This document shows, piece after piece, positions 22,079-35,522 of a stretch of DNA of 64,000 nucleotides. The DNA lies in the NCBI GenBank assembly GCA_946803715.1, contig CAMPET010000035.1, forward strand, positions 157,020 to 221,019, written 5' to 3'. A program made the translations under genes and the position numbers. This stretch comes from Beroe ovata (Eukaryota; Ctenophora; Nuda; Beroida; Beroidae). Under the pieces are notes generated by a model. The model was not told where the DNA came from. It saw only the letters and a list, made by a program, of their open reading frames with translations, and made no database searches. Numbering within the stretch: the stretch's first letter is position 1; every line of letters begins with the position of its first letter.

Positions 22079-25015
22079 TTACAAAATCCGGCATGTGCAA
22101 AAAACATACCAGCTCGTCGGGACAACTTCATTATCAACGAGCCTGTCACTCTCAGAGAAGACTCTCTGTTCACTGTTAGACTCTCCTTGATCCCCAGGTA
22201 CAGCCGAAGAACTGGCGAAGAGACGCTCCAGAAAGGGTATCTTTATTTTGAGTGCTGCTAAGAGGAAGTAACCCACTATGACACAATACATGAGGTATAT
22301 TATAGCCACGAGGGCTATGTACCCTGCTGTCAACTTGTAGGAAATCACAGTGGCAATCACGAGGTATACATTGATACCAAACACGAGGAAAGCGAGGAAC
22401 CAGATCACGCCAAGAAGACGGATTGAGGATTTGAATGAACCCATGATGGACTTATCATTGGTGAATTGGAGGATTGGTAGCAGTGCAAAGGGAAGCATTA
22501 TGCTCTGCAGCACATTGAGCACGTCGTTAAGGTTGGACAGCTGGTTGATGTTGTTGTTAGACACTATCACTATGATGATAGTGGGACAGATCGCTATACT
22601 ACGGGTGATTAGGACTCGCTGCCATCGTGGGAGTCTCAGGTTGATAAAACCCTCCATCACAAATTGACCTGCAAGGGGTGATGAGATAATGAGGCACGCA
22701 GTGAGACATTCCTCATTGTGCGACACTAAGTGTAGCTTCTCGTTGTACCTGAGTATGTTCCGGTCATAGTGGAACTTTGGCCCGCTGCCAGGATCCCTAT
22801 AGCCCAGATGTACTTCAGGGTGGACCCAAACTTGCACTCAAGGTAGTTACCGGCGTTGTAAAGGTTAACATCATCACCTGAATTCGTAGGTTATTTCAGA
22901 TAGAGGACATGGATGATGGGCCGTCTGTTATGTGGATTGTGGGGTTATGAAATTCTAACAGTATGGAATTCAATAGTTACCGGTGATGTTTAGTGAGGAT
23001 TTGCAGGCTATGCCTGCATCATCTGCAAAGTACCACGCATTCGCGAAGACGCAAACAACGAAGAAGTTAATGATGAAGGAGCACACCAGCGCAATTCCGG
23101 ATTCTATAGAGTTGTATTTAGATGCTTCCCTGACAGCACCCTTATTCGTTCTATCAATCTGTTATAGAAGAGGGGAGTCATATTGAGTGTCAATCAATAA
23201 TCATTTATCAGAACAGCGAGAGTCACTATATTTGGAGGCACTTTCACACGTACAGTTACACCGACATTAAGATTATGTTATCCATATTCCAAATTCGTAG
23301 TGACGCATGTCACATACTCGAGCACACATGACATATACTTACCTCTCTTGACCGGACAAGTGCAGAGTGCAGATAGAAGTTGTGTGGCATGATGACGGCT
23401 CCTATCATGCCCACAGCCTGGACAGACACAGCATTGTTCCATGTTCCGAGACCTGGCACAAACCCTTTCAACACTTCGACCTACGAGATTGTGAAGAAAT
23501 GACGAACTTTCCAGAACTGTTGCAGTTCAGGTTGGGATGAATCGATCATCAGATTGAAAAGTCCCGATAAAATTCAGAAATCAGGATACGGGTTGCTCCT
23601 TTATTGTTATAAAGCCTTCGGTACCTGGTCCGGTAGATGCCAGAAGTACTCAGTGCCAAACATAGCTGCCATAACAGCGATCAGGAAACAGAAGAAGGCT
23701 TCCAACTTCCTGAAGAAAACGTTTTGTAAACGAGGACAAATCATTAGTCGAAAAACCCACCCAATAGTATGCTCATGATACGTACACAGCTGGACACTGA
23801 GGGGCATATTATCATGGTGCACATATACCTGAGTCCGTATTTATCGAGGAAGAGGAAGGTGAAGGTGTCAGCGATAGTGAGGATGACACCACCCCAGATG
23901 GGAATCTTACCGACAGAGAGAATGTACAGCGCGATGGCAGTCCCTGAAATTGCGATCATCGGATATGAACAAAATGATCATGTTGTGATATGAACTTGAT
24001 GATAATTTGGTAAATATAGGCAGGCTTACAGATCGAATCCTACAGGGAAATTTACAAACTTGGCGTAGAGCTAGGAACCTACCTATAACTTCCTGCATGT
24101 CACTGCCTATAATAGCAATCTCCACCATGATCCAAAGGATAAAGCGGGGTACCTTGGGATACTGTTCGTGAGCCACTTCTGCTAGATGGTTACCAGTTAC
24201 CACGCCCAGCCTGCACGATAGTTACCATGTTAGGTTGGGGAACAGTACGTCAGTACATCGAGCTCATGCAGGAGCTCATATGCATAAATAATACTGCTGA
24301 GTAGTAAGCAGCTGCACATCTCATTCTTAAACTTGCTAGACGAATACTGAATAGGCCACATAAGGGAGCCGTCACATATGAACTTTTTCTTAAACTTGCT
24401 GGACGGAGAGGTGACATATCTACCCGGGTGTGAGTAGTGACTGACCTGATAGCAAGACACTGCAGGAGGAATCCCATGAGGTGTGCCACTAGGAGCAACC
24501 AGAGCAAACTGTACCCTGACACTGCACCCGCCTGTAAATCCGACTCTATATTGCCTGAGGGAGGGAACAGTAAACCAGCTGTAATATATTACACCCGGAC
24601 AGGGAAATATCGGTGATATCGTCACACTGATAATATGATGAGATCACGACCATACCGCCCAAACTAACCGGGATCAAGGTAAGCGATGCTCATGAGAAAT
24701 CCCGGTCCCATGAAAACTGCAAGTTTCTTCCAGCTGAACTTGGTACTCTGGCTCTCATCGTAATCCACCACTATCTTCTGGTCTTCCTCGACTGTCATGG
24801 ACGTGTTGTACAGTCTGTTGTTCTCCTGCAGACCAGGGGACAGTTAAACGAGACACCATGGTCACCATGGTAATTGCCATGGTAACAGTTCACGAGTAAC
24901 GTCAATATAGGATGAGCTGGGAAGGATATTCAGTCAATGGGGAAATACAGGGATGAATGTACTAGTGACTCACATATTCCAAGGTTGTGTCATCTCGATC
25001 TCCTGTATTCGTCAT
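22079..25015 (-). CDS. SLC11A: NRAMP/DMT1 proton-coupled divalent metal transporter
   Basis: Ten exons close in phase: 25015-24974, 24825-24669, 24554-24446, 24210-24083, 23943-23829, 23709-23625, 23480-23343, 23158-22981, 22877-22749, 22668-22079 (556 residues). The family's metal site is intact: DPGN in TM1 (split across the exon 2/3 junction: [11 protein letters not shown]) and IMPHN in TM6 ([16 protein letters not shown]). Other diagnostic stretches are [47 protein letters not shown] (family consensus transport motif) and the C-terminal helices. The family imports Fe2+/Mn2+ with protons at the plasma or endolysosomal membrane. The cytosolic N terminus is short ([14 protein letters not shown]), 7 nt after an AAGTAG acceptor. 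Confidence 0.95.
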
Positions 25016-27069
25016 CACAACACTACTTCTATCTTCACTGGGGGATCAATGTTCAAAATAAGGGATTATTCTGGTAATTTGGTAAAAACAGGGTGTTGGC
25101 TCATCCCAAGTCCCAAGTCTCAACAGCACACACCGTGTGTCATTTTGAGGGGGAATTACAAGAAAATATTTCCACATTTCTAGAAAATACATAAAAAAAG
25201 GTCGAAACTAGCAATGCAAGTGAGCTGCTAGACTCCGGGCAGTGTGATTTTAAGTGAGAATCTAGATAAACGTCATAAAAACAACAGTAAAGTCGGTGCA
25301 CGAGGGACTTACTTATCAAATATATTGACGCTGATAAGATTGAAAAAGTCGCAAATTGCATGAATAGAAGCAGCTGACTTTTGACTTCTGTGAGATAAAT
25401 GATCATTGCTAACCCGAACCGAAACATCGAAACAGTAGAATTAGATTAAATTGCTTAACTGGTATGGTATAATTTTTTATATGTGCAAGCAGTCGATGAA
25501 CCCAAGGAAATGATATAGTACGATATTGAGGGGGGGAGTACACTAGCAGGGTACCTCCTCAAGAGTCGAATTGGATGAGGGTCAAGTTTCAGAGTGTATC
25601 TAATTTCATGATGACATTTTAAACGGTGCACATATCAGAGGGAGGACTGGTCGAATGTTCATTTTCTCAAGAAAACTGCGACATTCACTCAAATTTACCG
25701 ATCGGATGGATTGGCCGAAAAGATGAGACAAAAAATACCTCGTCTTGCGAACCTCTTGGGGACTGAGCTACTGCGGGAATAAAAGTAAAAGTAAAAGTAA
25801 AACTCCAATGTAGGAAAAAGTAAAAGTAAAACTCCGATATAGGAAAAAGAGTGCCATTGGACATTGCGTTTTAAATTTAATGGCACTAAACTATAAGACT
25901 TGAGTGAGGTTACAGGTGTATAATGTACACTGTTAATCAATTGCTTGCAAAAAACGCGACACAAACTAAAAGCCTGAAATTCAAAGCGGAAAAAGAATTC
26001 TATAGACTTTTTCACAATTGCATGTTTAACAGCAGAAAACAAGTAAAAAACATACAATTTTCTTTAATGCCACCAGCTCTTTGATGAAGAAAAAGGGAAT
26101 ATTTTGATTTCTGGTGTTGGAAAACACGAGTTGCATAGCACCTAGTAAATATTCAGATGAATGCCTTCAGCAAAAGATGATAAAAAGCTGCTCAGTTGAG
26201 TGTACCTTATACAATGGTTGACAATGGTTCCATATTATTATGTACAGGAGCAACACAATAAAGATACAATTACAATAGCAGTTCTAGTTGTTAAACATAT
26301 CATTCGATGGTGTGCTACTGCTATAGTGTTATTCCTAGGAGGACTCTTCAGAAAATCGCAATACCAAATTTCTATTGACAAAGAGAGATTTCTGATTGCA
26401 TGACATAAATCAGTGGTCACCTACCTTGATTCTTGATTTTTGTCTGCAGCTTCCCAGTCAGTCTAATTTTGCCGAAATCAGTCGTGAGCAAGGCTTCAGC
26501 AAGGGGTCAGCGTGAGAAAATTCGGATTGACCAATCAGTGGACGAGCCCATGACCCCACATAGCTACTTTAGATCATTCTATACAAGATGATGCAAAGGT
26601 TATTACAGTTACACTTAAATATTGTGGTGCCTACTATACTATTGCAAGGTTATAAAACTCAATTTCACACCATTTTAATTTTATGAACAGCAAACTGCTT
26701 GTTTAAACGGGATAACAATCACTGAATATAACAATTTTACCTCACTTAATAATACTTAAAAGTCAAGGAAACAGAAAACTATGATTATTTACAGTTACTA
26801 GCTCTATTCTGAGCTCCTGCTTCACTATTTAATCCCTTACATCCGGAAAAAAAATCTAAATCACGATTTAACTGGATTCTTTTAGTCCAATCAAACGAAA
26901 CCTCAAAGAATAAAACTTAGAGAACTTAGAGAATTCAAGTTTTTGTAATACATTACCAACGGTTGAATTAATCAAGAAGAAGCTCAATATTATCGGAAAG
27001 CCTGTAGAGAATAGATGTACCATCTGTCTCCAAGATAAGAGACAATACATAATAATATGTTAATAAAGA
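25016..27069. other. Intergenic, about 2 kb, no gene seen
   Basis: Contains a small tandem repeat at about 25780-25850 (AAAGTAAAAGTAAAACTCC units) and an AT-rich stretch. No domain-bearing frame was recognised on either strand. Confidence 0.5.
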
Positions 27070-30000
27070 TCACTGGAGTTGAGTGCTATTCCCGTTCCAG
27101 GTATTGGTATCATCACCCTCCTCCCCCTCATTCTCCTCCTCATTCCGTAACCTGGTCACGTTCCCATCCACACGGGTCCGCTTCCGCACTGAACTACTCC
27201 TCTCACTGCGGGAATGAGATGTTTGAGTATCAGTACTATCAGATGTTCTGACATGAGCAATGAGGTGTACAGCAAAATGAAGACAATATTTTCAGCTCAA
27301 CGGCTCCCTATCCCGTATATCGGCTATAAGTATGATTGTAACTCAATGATAATTCCCCATATTTACTATTTTATAAACAATCAGACACCGCCTTCCATTA
27401 AGATACCCCCTAAAATTAGTGAAACGGTAATTATCAATGGTATGAATCCTGAAGACTGAGAGCAGCACCTATGAGCGTTATAATCAGGTCTGTACCCCGG
27501 GACCCTCAGGTCCTCGGCCCCCGAGCTGGCAGGTGGTGTGAGGGGCGGGGGCCGAGGTCTGTTGGGCGGGGACCGGGGAAATAGAATGTCCTTCAGGTAC
27601 TGTAACACAGAGATCGGTAGCCGAATAAGTGCCAGCATAAACTCCCACAGATAACTAGGGTTCCCGATACCGACCTGAAATTGATATGAACAATAGTGTG
27701 AAACTGCGTTCTGCAGGTACTTAACTCAGGTCAAGACTCAGGAGAGTGTGAGAGCTGAGAGTGTGATTGGTGATCATTACCTGCTTCCCAGGGTTGGATC
27801 CTTGATGGGGGGACACAACAAAGATGACAGCAGAGGGGCACATATCAAGTTGCTCCAACGTCTGGTTGATGTGCTCATGAGATATCTCATACCTCGGATA
27901 AAGACTCCACAAAACACTATTACCTAGATCTGACAAAATAGAATAAGATATCAAGAGGTATCTGTGTGATTTGTAAAAATTGGTGCTGGAAAATCAAATC
28001 TAACTATAGGATTGCAATTTTTCGGCTGTTGGCATCCCAACCTTCGCATTGAGACTCAAAATACTTAATGACATCAACGAGTTTTGTGTCCTTATCGAAT
28101 ATTTTGAGCAACGAGGATCCATCCGCCTTCTTGAACTGGATTCGAGTTTGCAGAAGAGGTCTGAAGCGAATGATTGTTTGCAACCAATTACCTCGTGAGT
28201 CACAAGGGATCAGGTCTTCTCATACTCAAAAAACCTACAAAACATGGGCAAAATTTCTGACGAAACTTACTTTGTTTTTTCGGTCGATTCAGCATTGGAA
28301 TTTGTCACCTGCACTTCCATGGCCTGGAATAGAGCATGGCTTCATCATGATGATTCCGCAACGATTAAAGTTTTCAGTGAAGATACATGCACACATCAGC
28401 ACTGAACCAGATAACCAAGAAAGAAAGATCAAGGAAAAACTGACCTGTTCAGAAGGAATTATAGGGCTGTAACCTTTTCCACTCATGCCAAGAAGCGAGA
28501 CGTTTCCAGTCAATCCCAGAGCGGAAAGACTCTTTGCCAGGTCCGGGGATTTGTACTGTTTCCGCGGGAAGGTGTTCCACAGGGTGAAATTTTCTCTTTG
28601 AATTTCCTGCAATTGTTATAGTTGTGCTCAGTTCAAAAGGGGTTCAGGAAAAATAAAGGAACAATTTGTCCCCAATCCCCATCTATCGAAAGAATGCGTA
28701 CTACTTATACGCACTACGTTTGAATAGAGTGGCACCTACGTTTTTGACATACTCTACAACTTCAAAAAGTGTCTGTTCATCATCAAACATCTTGCAGAGT
28801 ATAGCGTCTGTAGCAGGGAACTTCACATTGATAAGAACTTTCCCTTCCCTGAAATGGAATTTGGCATAACCCCATATAAAGTTGCTTCTATCATTCAATG
28901 AAACTCCAGACGCTTACGTGTCAATCTATTGCATAGATACGGAGTTTAGCCATAATAATTGGTATTCTCAAGACCAGTACATGCAGGTCTTTCCTTCGTA
29001 GAATTCAGGCATATACCCACAAAGAACAGGTCATAAGATCATATCTAAGGTAAGAGTAGAGAACGATGACTTATGAACCATGATGTGAGCGCTCATTTAT
29101 TGGGCCGAGCATTCCATCTTGCCAATATCAGGTGCTTATTCTCCCATCTCACCAGAACTTAGATCAAGAAAATCTGCAGTCAGAGCACCCGGCTTAATCA
29201 TCGGCGGCGTGCTTCCGGACATCGGTTTGAAGACATTGAATAGCATCCAAAGCAATAAATACCTCGCTCTCAATTGCCCAGCCATATAGTGCCACTATAA
29301 TAGTGCCATACATGAAACGGTGACGATCAGAAAATATAGAACTACCAGCAATCGAAGCACACAAGCCTTGATTAAACTTTTGAGTCGCTGATGAAGCGGG
29401 ACTTACGGGGAAATTAGGAAAAAGTCGCATTACGGGGAATCTAGGGAAAAGTCGCATCACTGCTACACTCAGCATGAAAACTCTTCGAGCAATGGTTATC
29501 CTTCCATTTAAATACTGGGCAATTAAGAATGAGAAGAATGCAGTAGAGGAAGGCATCCTCTAAATGTTAATGAGAATCTGGATGGCCATTTGCGAAACAC
29601 TAGCGGTCGCAATTCGCATGGCCACAATCAATATCAAGCATAATATTCAAGATTTGGACATCAGACATGGGAACATAATATTCAACGACGTAAATGAAAC
29701 CCGGCACGTATAGACGGCTCTCAAACTGCTGAAGATAATGAGATCCTGATGAGCAAAACGAATCACGGGAGACCAATTCAAATGATGAACGATTCTGGGT
29801 TATGAACCAATTAACATTTTGACAACTTGCGTATTAGACATATCATTCTGGTTATGTGTTATGGTTCAAAGACCTGATTAGTGCCTCTTTATGAGTGAGT
29901 CCCTATCCTATGTACTCACGGAAGGCTTGGAGCGGAAGGTGTGCTTGCTTCTGAAGTCGGTGGCGTGTATGTCTCACCCCTTCTCTCTGCTTTGTCACGA

Positions 30001-33000
30001 GCTATCTGTTCCCTATATCGAAAACAATGAAATCATCAACCAGAAATGTAAAATCTCATGAAGGTTACCTTCATGTTGGTGAATACATCATTACATCAAA
30101 GTCCAAAACTATGAAGCACTGGTGAGTGAGCACTGGTATAAAATTGCGAAGTACCTTATAGCTTCCATATCCCTCTTCTGAGAAAGCTTATCCTGTCGGA
30201 GAGTGTTAGCTGTCTTAACCATTTCTGCTTCTTCTTTCTTTCTCTTCTGGTCGAGAATAGCTTGACCAAGCTCCCTTCTTTCTTTCTCCTGCTGCTTAGC
30301 TGCCTGAAGAAAAGTTTATCATAGAACTCAATAATACGCTCCGCTGCGAGCTCTAATTACTTTCAAAATAATTTGTACATAAATAATCGTAATGACAAGC
30401 AAGAAACACATCAAGATAATTTATTTTAAGAAATCTCACCTCCTTCGCCTTAGCTTCCTTAGCCATGTTTTCCTTCTCTATCAACATTTTAGCCCTGAAA
30501 TTTCGGGAATGAATAACTTTGCCTCGATATTACGACAATGTATGATTGTACGAGGCAGCCTTCCAGGGCTTTGAATAATTCCATTTTCAATTCCCATGAT
30601 TGACAGTTCGAGAAAGTCCAAAATGTCCACCTGAGTCTCTTCTCCTCCAATGTGAGCTCTGTAGCATTTGAAGGCCCGGCAGCAATCGGATCAGATTCTG
30701 CGCTGGTAGAAGCTTCACCTGAGGAGCTGGCCTGTCCACCCCCGGACGCCTGCTTCCTTTGCTGCTTCATAGCAGCGCTGGTTCGCGCTATCTCTTCGAT
30801 TCTGTCGAAGGAAGGACAATACAAGATTAAAGGAAAAATGATACTCACGTCTCACACGCAATTTGGACGCAATCAATGCCGAATAAATACCTTGCAATCA
30901 TCGCATTAATCTGTTCCGGAGTTACTTCATTGGATATGTCAGTGACTTCCTCTGTTAGCTGTGAGGCAGCGACTGGTTGTGGTTCACATGTCGTCACATC
31001 CTGTGAAGCTGCACCTTCGGTAGATATAGGAACAGAAGTGGTACCTTGACCCTGAAAAAAGAATATTATTCTTCATGTGAGATGGCTGACTGATCAGATG
31101 ATTTACCGTATGAGACAAATAAATTCCTTCTTATCCAGTGCAATGAGATCGTTCACAAATTAAAGGGGAGGGGAATTTTGGGTTTCGAGCGAATATAAAA
31201 TAGCATTTCATATTGATCTAAAAGCTAGAAAGTAGTGATAAGACATTGCAAATGTTGCAAGATGTGAAGATTGATTCTATCATTACTTCGCACTCATCAT
31301 CATTTTCCGATGCATCTTTTGCTGGCTTCTCACACCCATCATTGGGCTGAAGCACTGATAGAGAAGCAGCGGGGAACAGGCCAAGATCAAATAGATTGGT
31401 GTAATCGTCCTTTGGAGTCGTCGTTATCTCAAGGTCGGAGCAGTATAGAGACTTCCCCAGCAAATCAACTGCAACGTGATAATCAATCGATAAATCAGCG
31501 CAAAAATCCTCGCCCACAACCACACAAAACCATCAATTGAAGACAGTTTCAATTTTCAAAATGCAACAATATTCAGTGATACACACGATATACTAACATC
31601 CTGCCTCTTCCGAAAAGTAGCTGAGAAGATAGTGCATCCTGGCATGTTTGTTAAACACATGGTTGAGAACACGTCCGTCAGGGAGCGTGAGGTCTATGAG
31701 TATGAGAGTTGTCTTGGAAACCGGTTCACTTGTCTTGCTGGTTGATGGACCGGATAAAGAACCGAATGTCATGACTCCCGTCATCCTCACGTGTGGTTGT
31801 TGTTTCTCTTCGGCAGCAGTCTCATCGTCCTCTTCTCCCCCCTCTCCCTTAGATGGGAATGAAGAGATGGTCCACACACCGGTTTCCTTCTTCGAAGTCC
31901 CTGTTACCGGAGTAACAGTGTCGGTAATCTCAGCTTGAGGTGTGACCTGCTCCTGGATTGGCGGGGCAACGAATAGGGAACAAGATGGAGTCATCTTGAG
32001 TTCTGACAATGTACTCTCATAATCAAGGTGGGTTAGTTTCCTCCTTGGAAATGAAATCCAAACGGTCACTTCACCGAGATTTTCTGAAGATATGATTGTT
32101 GGCGGTATTCTGGCAGCATGCACTATTTGGCTGGGAAACAAAAGCTCACGAATTAGCAGTTTACTCAATATTCTCCAGCTCACCTTCGCAAAGCTTGTCG
32201 AAAAAATTGACCGCATACCCAAGTTTAGCATTTTCATTAAACTCTTGCTGTAGAGATTTCCCATTTCCAAGTTTTAACTGGATTTTCGTACTCGATCCAT
32301 TACTTGGTCCTATGAGCGATCCAAATTTACTCTCCAAGTCTAAAGGTTCCACTTGACAATCTGCTTTTTCTTGAATAGCAGATGGAGAAAGATCAAGCTC
32401 CGATATAGGGCCTTCAGCACTCATAGTTTTACTACACTCCGCTGCTTCCTCCACGATATCGGGCGACTGCTCAATTTCAGCTGGCTGCGGTGGTCGTGGA
32501 ATAAACAATGACGCGGAGGGGATCATTTTCAAATCAGTCAGAGATTGTTTGAGCTGCTCTTTTGGCACAACTCCCCTCGGATAGGAAGTCCACAGATCAA
32601 GATTCTCGTCTGCGAAAAGTAGGAGTAGAATAGAAAGTGTGCCTCGTGATAGTGTATATCTAACTATGTGAAAAGAATAAATTCAATACTGCATCCATTA
32701 ACTGGTCATTAGCCACTCTCACCAATTATTTCGGGGGCCAGTTCCTTCACAACATATTCAAGAGTTGATGTAGGTTGGAAACTTCCTGATCTTGATGTCC
32801 CATCTGCTAACTTGATTAGAATCCTACAAGTAACAGGCTGCGGTGTTACTTTGGTCTCAGGTGGAACTGGGGCTTTTGATTCAAACGATTTCACAGTCTG
32901 CCTGAGGGACGGTTCCTTCGACTCAGTGACGGCTTTCAGAGCCTTGCTCTTCGTATTGCTAGGTTGTTTGGCGGCATCTTTCTTTGACTTCTTGACCTCA

Positions 33001-34751
33001 GTCAGTGCTTGCTTGCTGACATCTTTTGGATTAGTCTTCCTCGTTCTAAAAGGGACTTTTCCCCGAACCTGATCCTCAACATGGAATTTGGGGTAAGTTT
33101 TTCTTTCAGGCGAAGGGTAGAATTTGTGGAAAGTTTCTTCAATCAACCTCAAGATTGATACGAGAAATGGTTGCAATCACCTACCTGCGATTGAACGAGA
33201 TGTCTCATAGCCATGAACGTGTTACTATGAGAAATACCAAGGTCTTTCAAAGTTTTGGAAAGTTCTCTGGTGCCATACTGATGCTGTGACTGTATATTCC
33301 ATAGAGTAACATCATTCTGAAGCTCCTGTGGTGCGATATTGGTGGGATCATGACAACACTCGATGATGAACCATTGAACGGTCTTATGTCGCTTACCGTC
33401 TGCATAAAATGCTTCACTTCCCATAGTTTCTGATTGCTGGAAAACTTCTTGCATAATGGACTCGGCGACTTCGAGTGTCGAATCTTTATCCAAAAAGTTT
33501 CACTATCCATAACAAATTTAAGACGAGAAAAACGAGGTTATCAGTTAAATTCTAGTAAACCCGATCATTCAATTTGATATTCCCCGCTCATCGTTAATTA
33601 AAGTGCAAATTGGGCAATCACGTTCCCATCCAATTACAAGAGAGTACAACTCCACACTCAATTAAGTAGGGAAAACTATGACAATTGACAAATATGAAGT
33701 TCAATTCGGATTTGATGTACATGGACGTTTTGTAGGAGCGATGTCTCATGGACTGTGCAATGTGCATTGAGAAAGTATATATGAGCCTAGAATATTGAAA
33801 TCGCAATTCTGTGATGTATGTCATTACTGTTGAAATTATTCTGAAAGTCTGCTCTATGCTGAATCCAAAATGGACGGAAATAATCATTTTTCCGGAAAGG
33901 TGGACACAGTACAGATGGACACAGTGTGTACACTTACACATCACCGCATCGATCGTGCGTCCAGTGTCCACACTGACATAAAGAGCCGCGCAATTATAAA
34001 ACGCGCGTCAAATGCGCGCGATCTCGAAGTGAACAATCGCATTATTGCTTCCGCGCTACACGCAAACCAACGCTGTAGCGTTAATATGTGACAAATGTGA
34101 CAAAGTAGTATTGTACACGATAAATATGCTACGTACTGAATATGTAGACAGTTATAATAGACACCGTAAATCAAAAGGGGGAGGAAGATGTTGTGAACGA
34201 TCGCAGAGCACTTGCGATGGAAAACATTACTAACCTTACTGATATCCTTCAGTATTGACTCAATCTTATCTTTATCAGCGATAACAGCAAGACACACACC
34301 AGCGCCATTGATTATGTAGAGAGAGGGCACGACCAGTATAGGATAGTAGACAGAGAACTGTTGACATGTGGGCCTGCGAGATGAATAATAACTAGTTTTA
34401 TCCGAGCCAATAAACTGTGTAGCACTGATGGGTGGTCAAAGCAATCACATTGTGATGTGGTCAAAATACTTCCATAGTTCAACTTACGTTCCATAGTTCA
34501 ACTGTAACGAGGTGAAGTCTGTAAAAAGGTGTGATGAGTTGGTAATGGCGCTAAGCATAGCATCACTGCCGTCTTTGTCATCTGAAAACACGCATTACTG
34601 ATACAACATTTTATGGATACAGAATGTTTTTACTGATAAATGAATTTTATCAAAAGATTATTTCCGTACCCTTTACAAAAACGCATAGGAAAGAGTCTGT
34701 TTCCCTCACTCTCTGTACAGCTTCTTGGATTGATCCACTGTACCATTCCAT
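27070..34751 (-). CDS. UBXN4: UBXN4 (erasin) p97/VCP adaptor with six UBX domains
   Basis: Exons: 34751-34670, 34581-34488, 34373-34235, (linker), 33502-33397, 33325-33181, 33136-32723, 32609-32184, 32083-31598, 31468-31287, 31051-30891, 30801-30631, 30494-30440, 30303-30155, 30012-29920, 28848-28740, 28606-28445, 28323-28271, 28160-28042, 27929-27781, 27674-27469, 27205-27070; phases close. A 35-nt exon at 33972-33938 would bridge the one open junction (weak). Product about 1,220 residues; human UBXN4 has 508. N-terminal thioredoxin-like domain (MEWYSGSIQEAV ... YYPILVVPSLYIING), four UBX domains, a charged coiled coil (EQIARDKAER), two more UBX domains, a hydrophobic hairpin (LWEFMLALIRLPISVLQYL) and the conserved end NTWNGNSTQ. 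UBXN4 anchors p97 at the ER for ERAD. Six UBX copies is the oddity. Confidence 0.9.
27795..28150 (-). other. UBX domain 6 of UBXN4
   Basis: TRIQFKKADGSSLLKIF ... VDVIKYFESQC joins across a phase 1 intron (28042/27929) to VLWSLYPRYEISHEHINQT and LDMCPSAVIFVV. Its position just before the membrane hairpin corresponds to the single UBX of human UBXN4. Confidence 0.88.
28470..28848 (-). other. UBX-like domain 5 of UBXN4
   Basis: VLINVKFPATDAILCKMF ... LFEVVEYVKN joins across a phase 0 intron (28740/28606) to FTLWNTFPRKQYKSPDLAKS and ALGLTGNVSLLGM. FPR is intact. Confidence 0.85.
31335..31722 (-). other. UBX-like domain 4 of UBXN4
   Basis: LILIDLTLPDGRVLNHVF ... LSYFSEEAG joins across a phase 1 intron (31598/31468) to LYCSDLEITTTPKDDYTN and LGLFPAASLSVLQP. 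The FPR loop is lost. Confidence 0.8.
31970..32290 (-). other. UBX-like domain 3 of UBXN4
   Basis: IQLKLGNGKSLQQEF ... YAVNFFDKLC joins across a phase 1 intron (32184/32083) to VTVWISFPRRKL and LSELKMTPSCSLFVAP. It carries an intact FPR loop. Confidence 0.88.
32515..32830 (-). other. UBX-like domain 2 of UBXN4
   Basis: Starts CRILIKLADGTSRSGSF and ends LTDLKMIPSASLFIP; split by a phase 1 intron (32723/32609). Loop sequence is SYPRGVV, in the place where p97-binding UBX domains carry FPR. Confidence 0.85.
33181..33502 (-). other. UBX-like domain 1 of UBXN4
   Basis: Built from exons 33502-33397 (WIKIRHSKSPSPLCKKF ... KLWEVKHFM) and 33325-33181 (VTLWNIQSQHQYGTRELSKT, then LKDLGISHSNTFMAM). It is the most divergent copy; split by a phase 0 intron. 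Confidence 0.75.
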
Positions 34752-35522
34752 TACCCTACATACAGTGATTGATGTTACAGCCATGAGAGGTCATCGGTAA
34801 AATAACGAAATTTGGTATTACAATAGTTAAAACTTTTGTCCATACTCATTGTTCACTGTTCAGCGAAAGCAAAACGTTATTTGAATGTAACAAAACATAT
34901 TTTATTGAACATATAGTAACAAAAAATATTTAATTGAACACAAAATCAACAACCAACATAATGCATCACCAAAATAACAATAACTGGAAATCTTTTTTGT
35001 GCCTGCATTTAACCCTGACAGTGTCCAATTTATTGTTAAATGTTGAATCCGACAAAGAAAATGAAAAATCGTTCTAGGGGTTTAAATCTGACCGACTGGG
35101 CGTTCTCTACGACACAATATTATTGGTAGGTTATTATCGAACAAGGACTCGTACCGAATCAGTATTGATACTCGAATAGTTCATCATCTCGATTTGTCTG
35201 GTTCTCACGTCTCACTCACATAATCTCACACTGATTTTTCCTATGACACACTCGATAAAAACAACCGAAAACTGCGTTATCCCGTCATTGCAACACAGGC
35301 ATAGATCCAGCCTAGATTGTTCGGAGGTGCACATACTTTGTGAATAGGATGATTTGGAATTTAATGAACCTAGCTCATTTGTGGGGTTTTCCTCAATTGC
35401 ACAACTCTCAGTTTCTGGTAAGCACACCACGCTGGATCCATGGCGGTAGTTACTACCTCATTCACAATCCTTCAACTGTCAGTGTCTCTGGTAGTTGGTC
35501 TCCACAACCAGTTGTAGTGGTC

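Noticed and set aside
23159-23342. Suspected phase break between two SLC11 exons
   Set aside because: Careful reading of the donor gives TCA AGA GAG|GTAAGT, so the frame is phase 0 and continues correctly.
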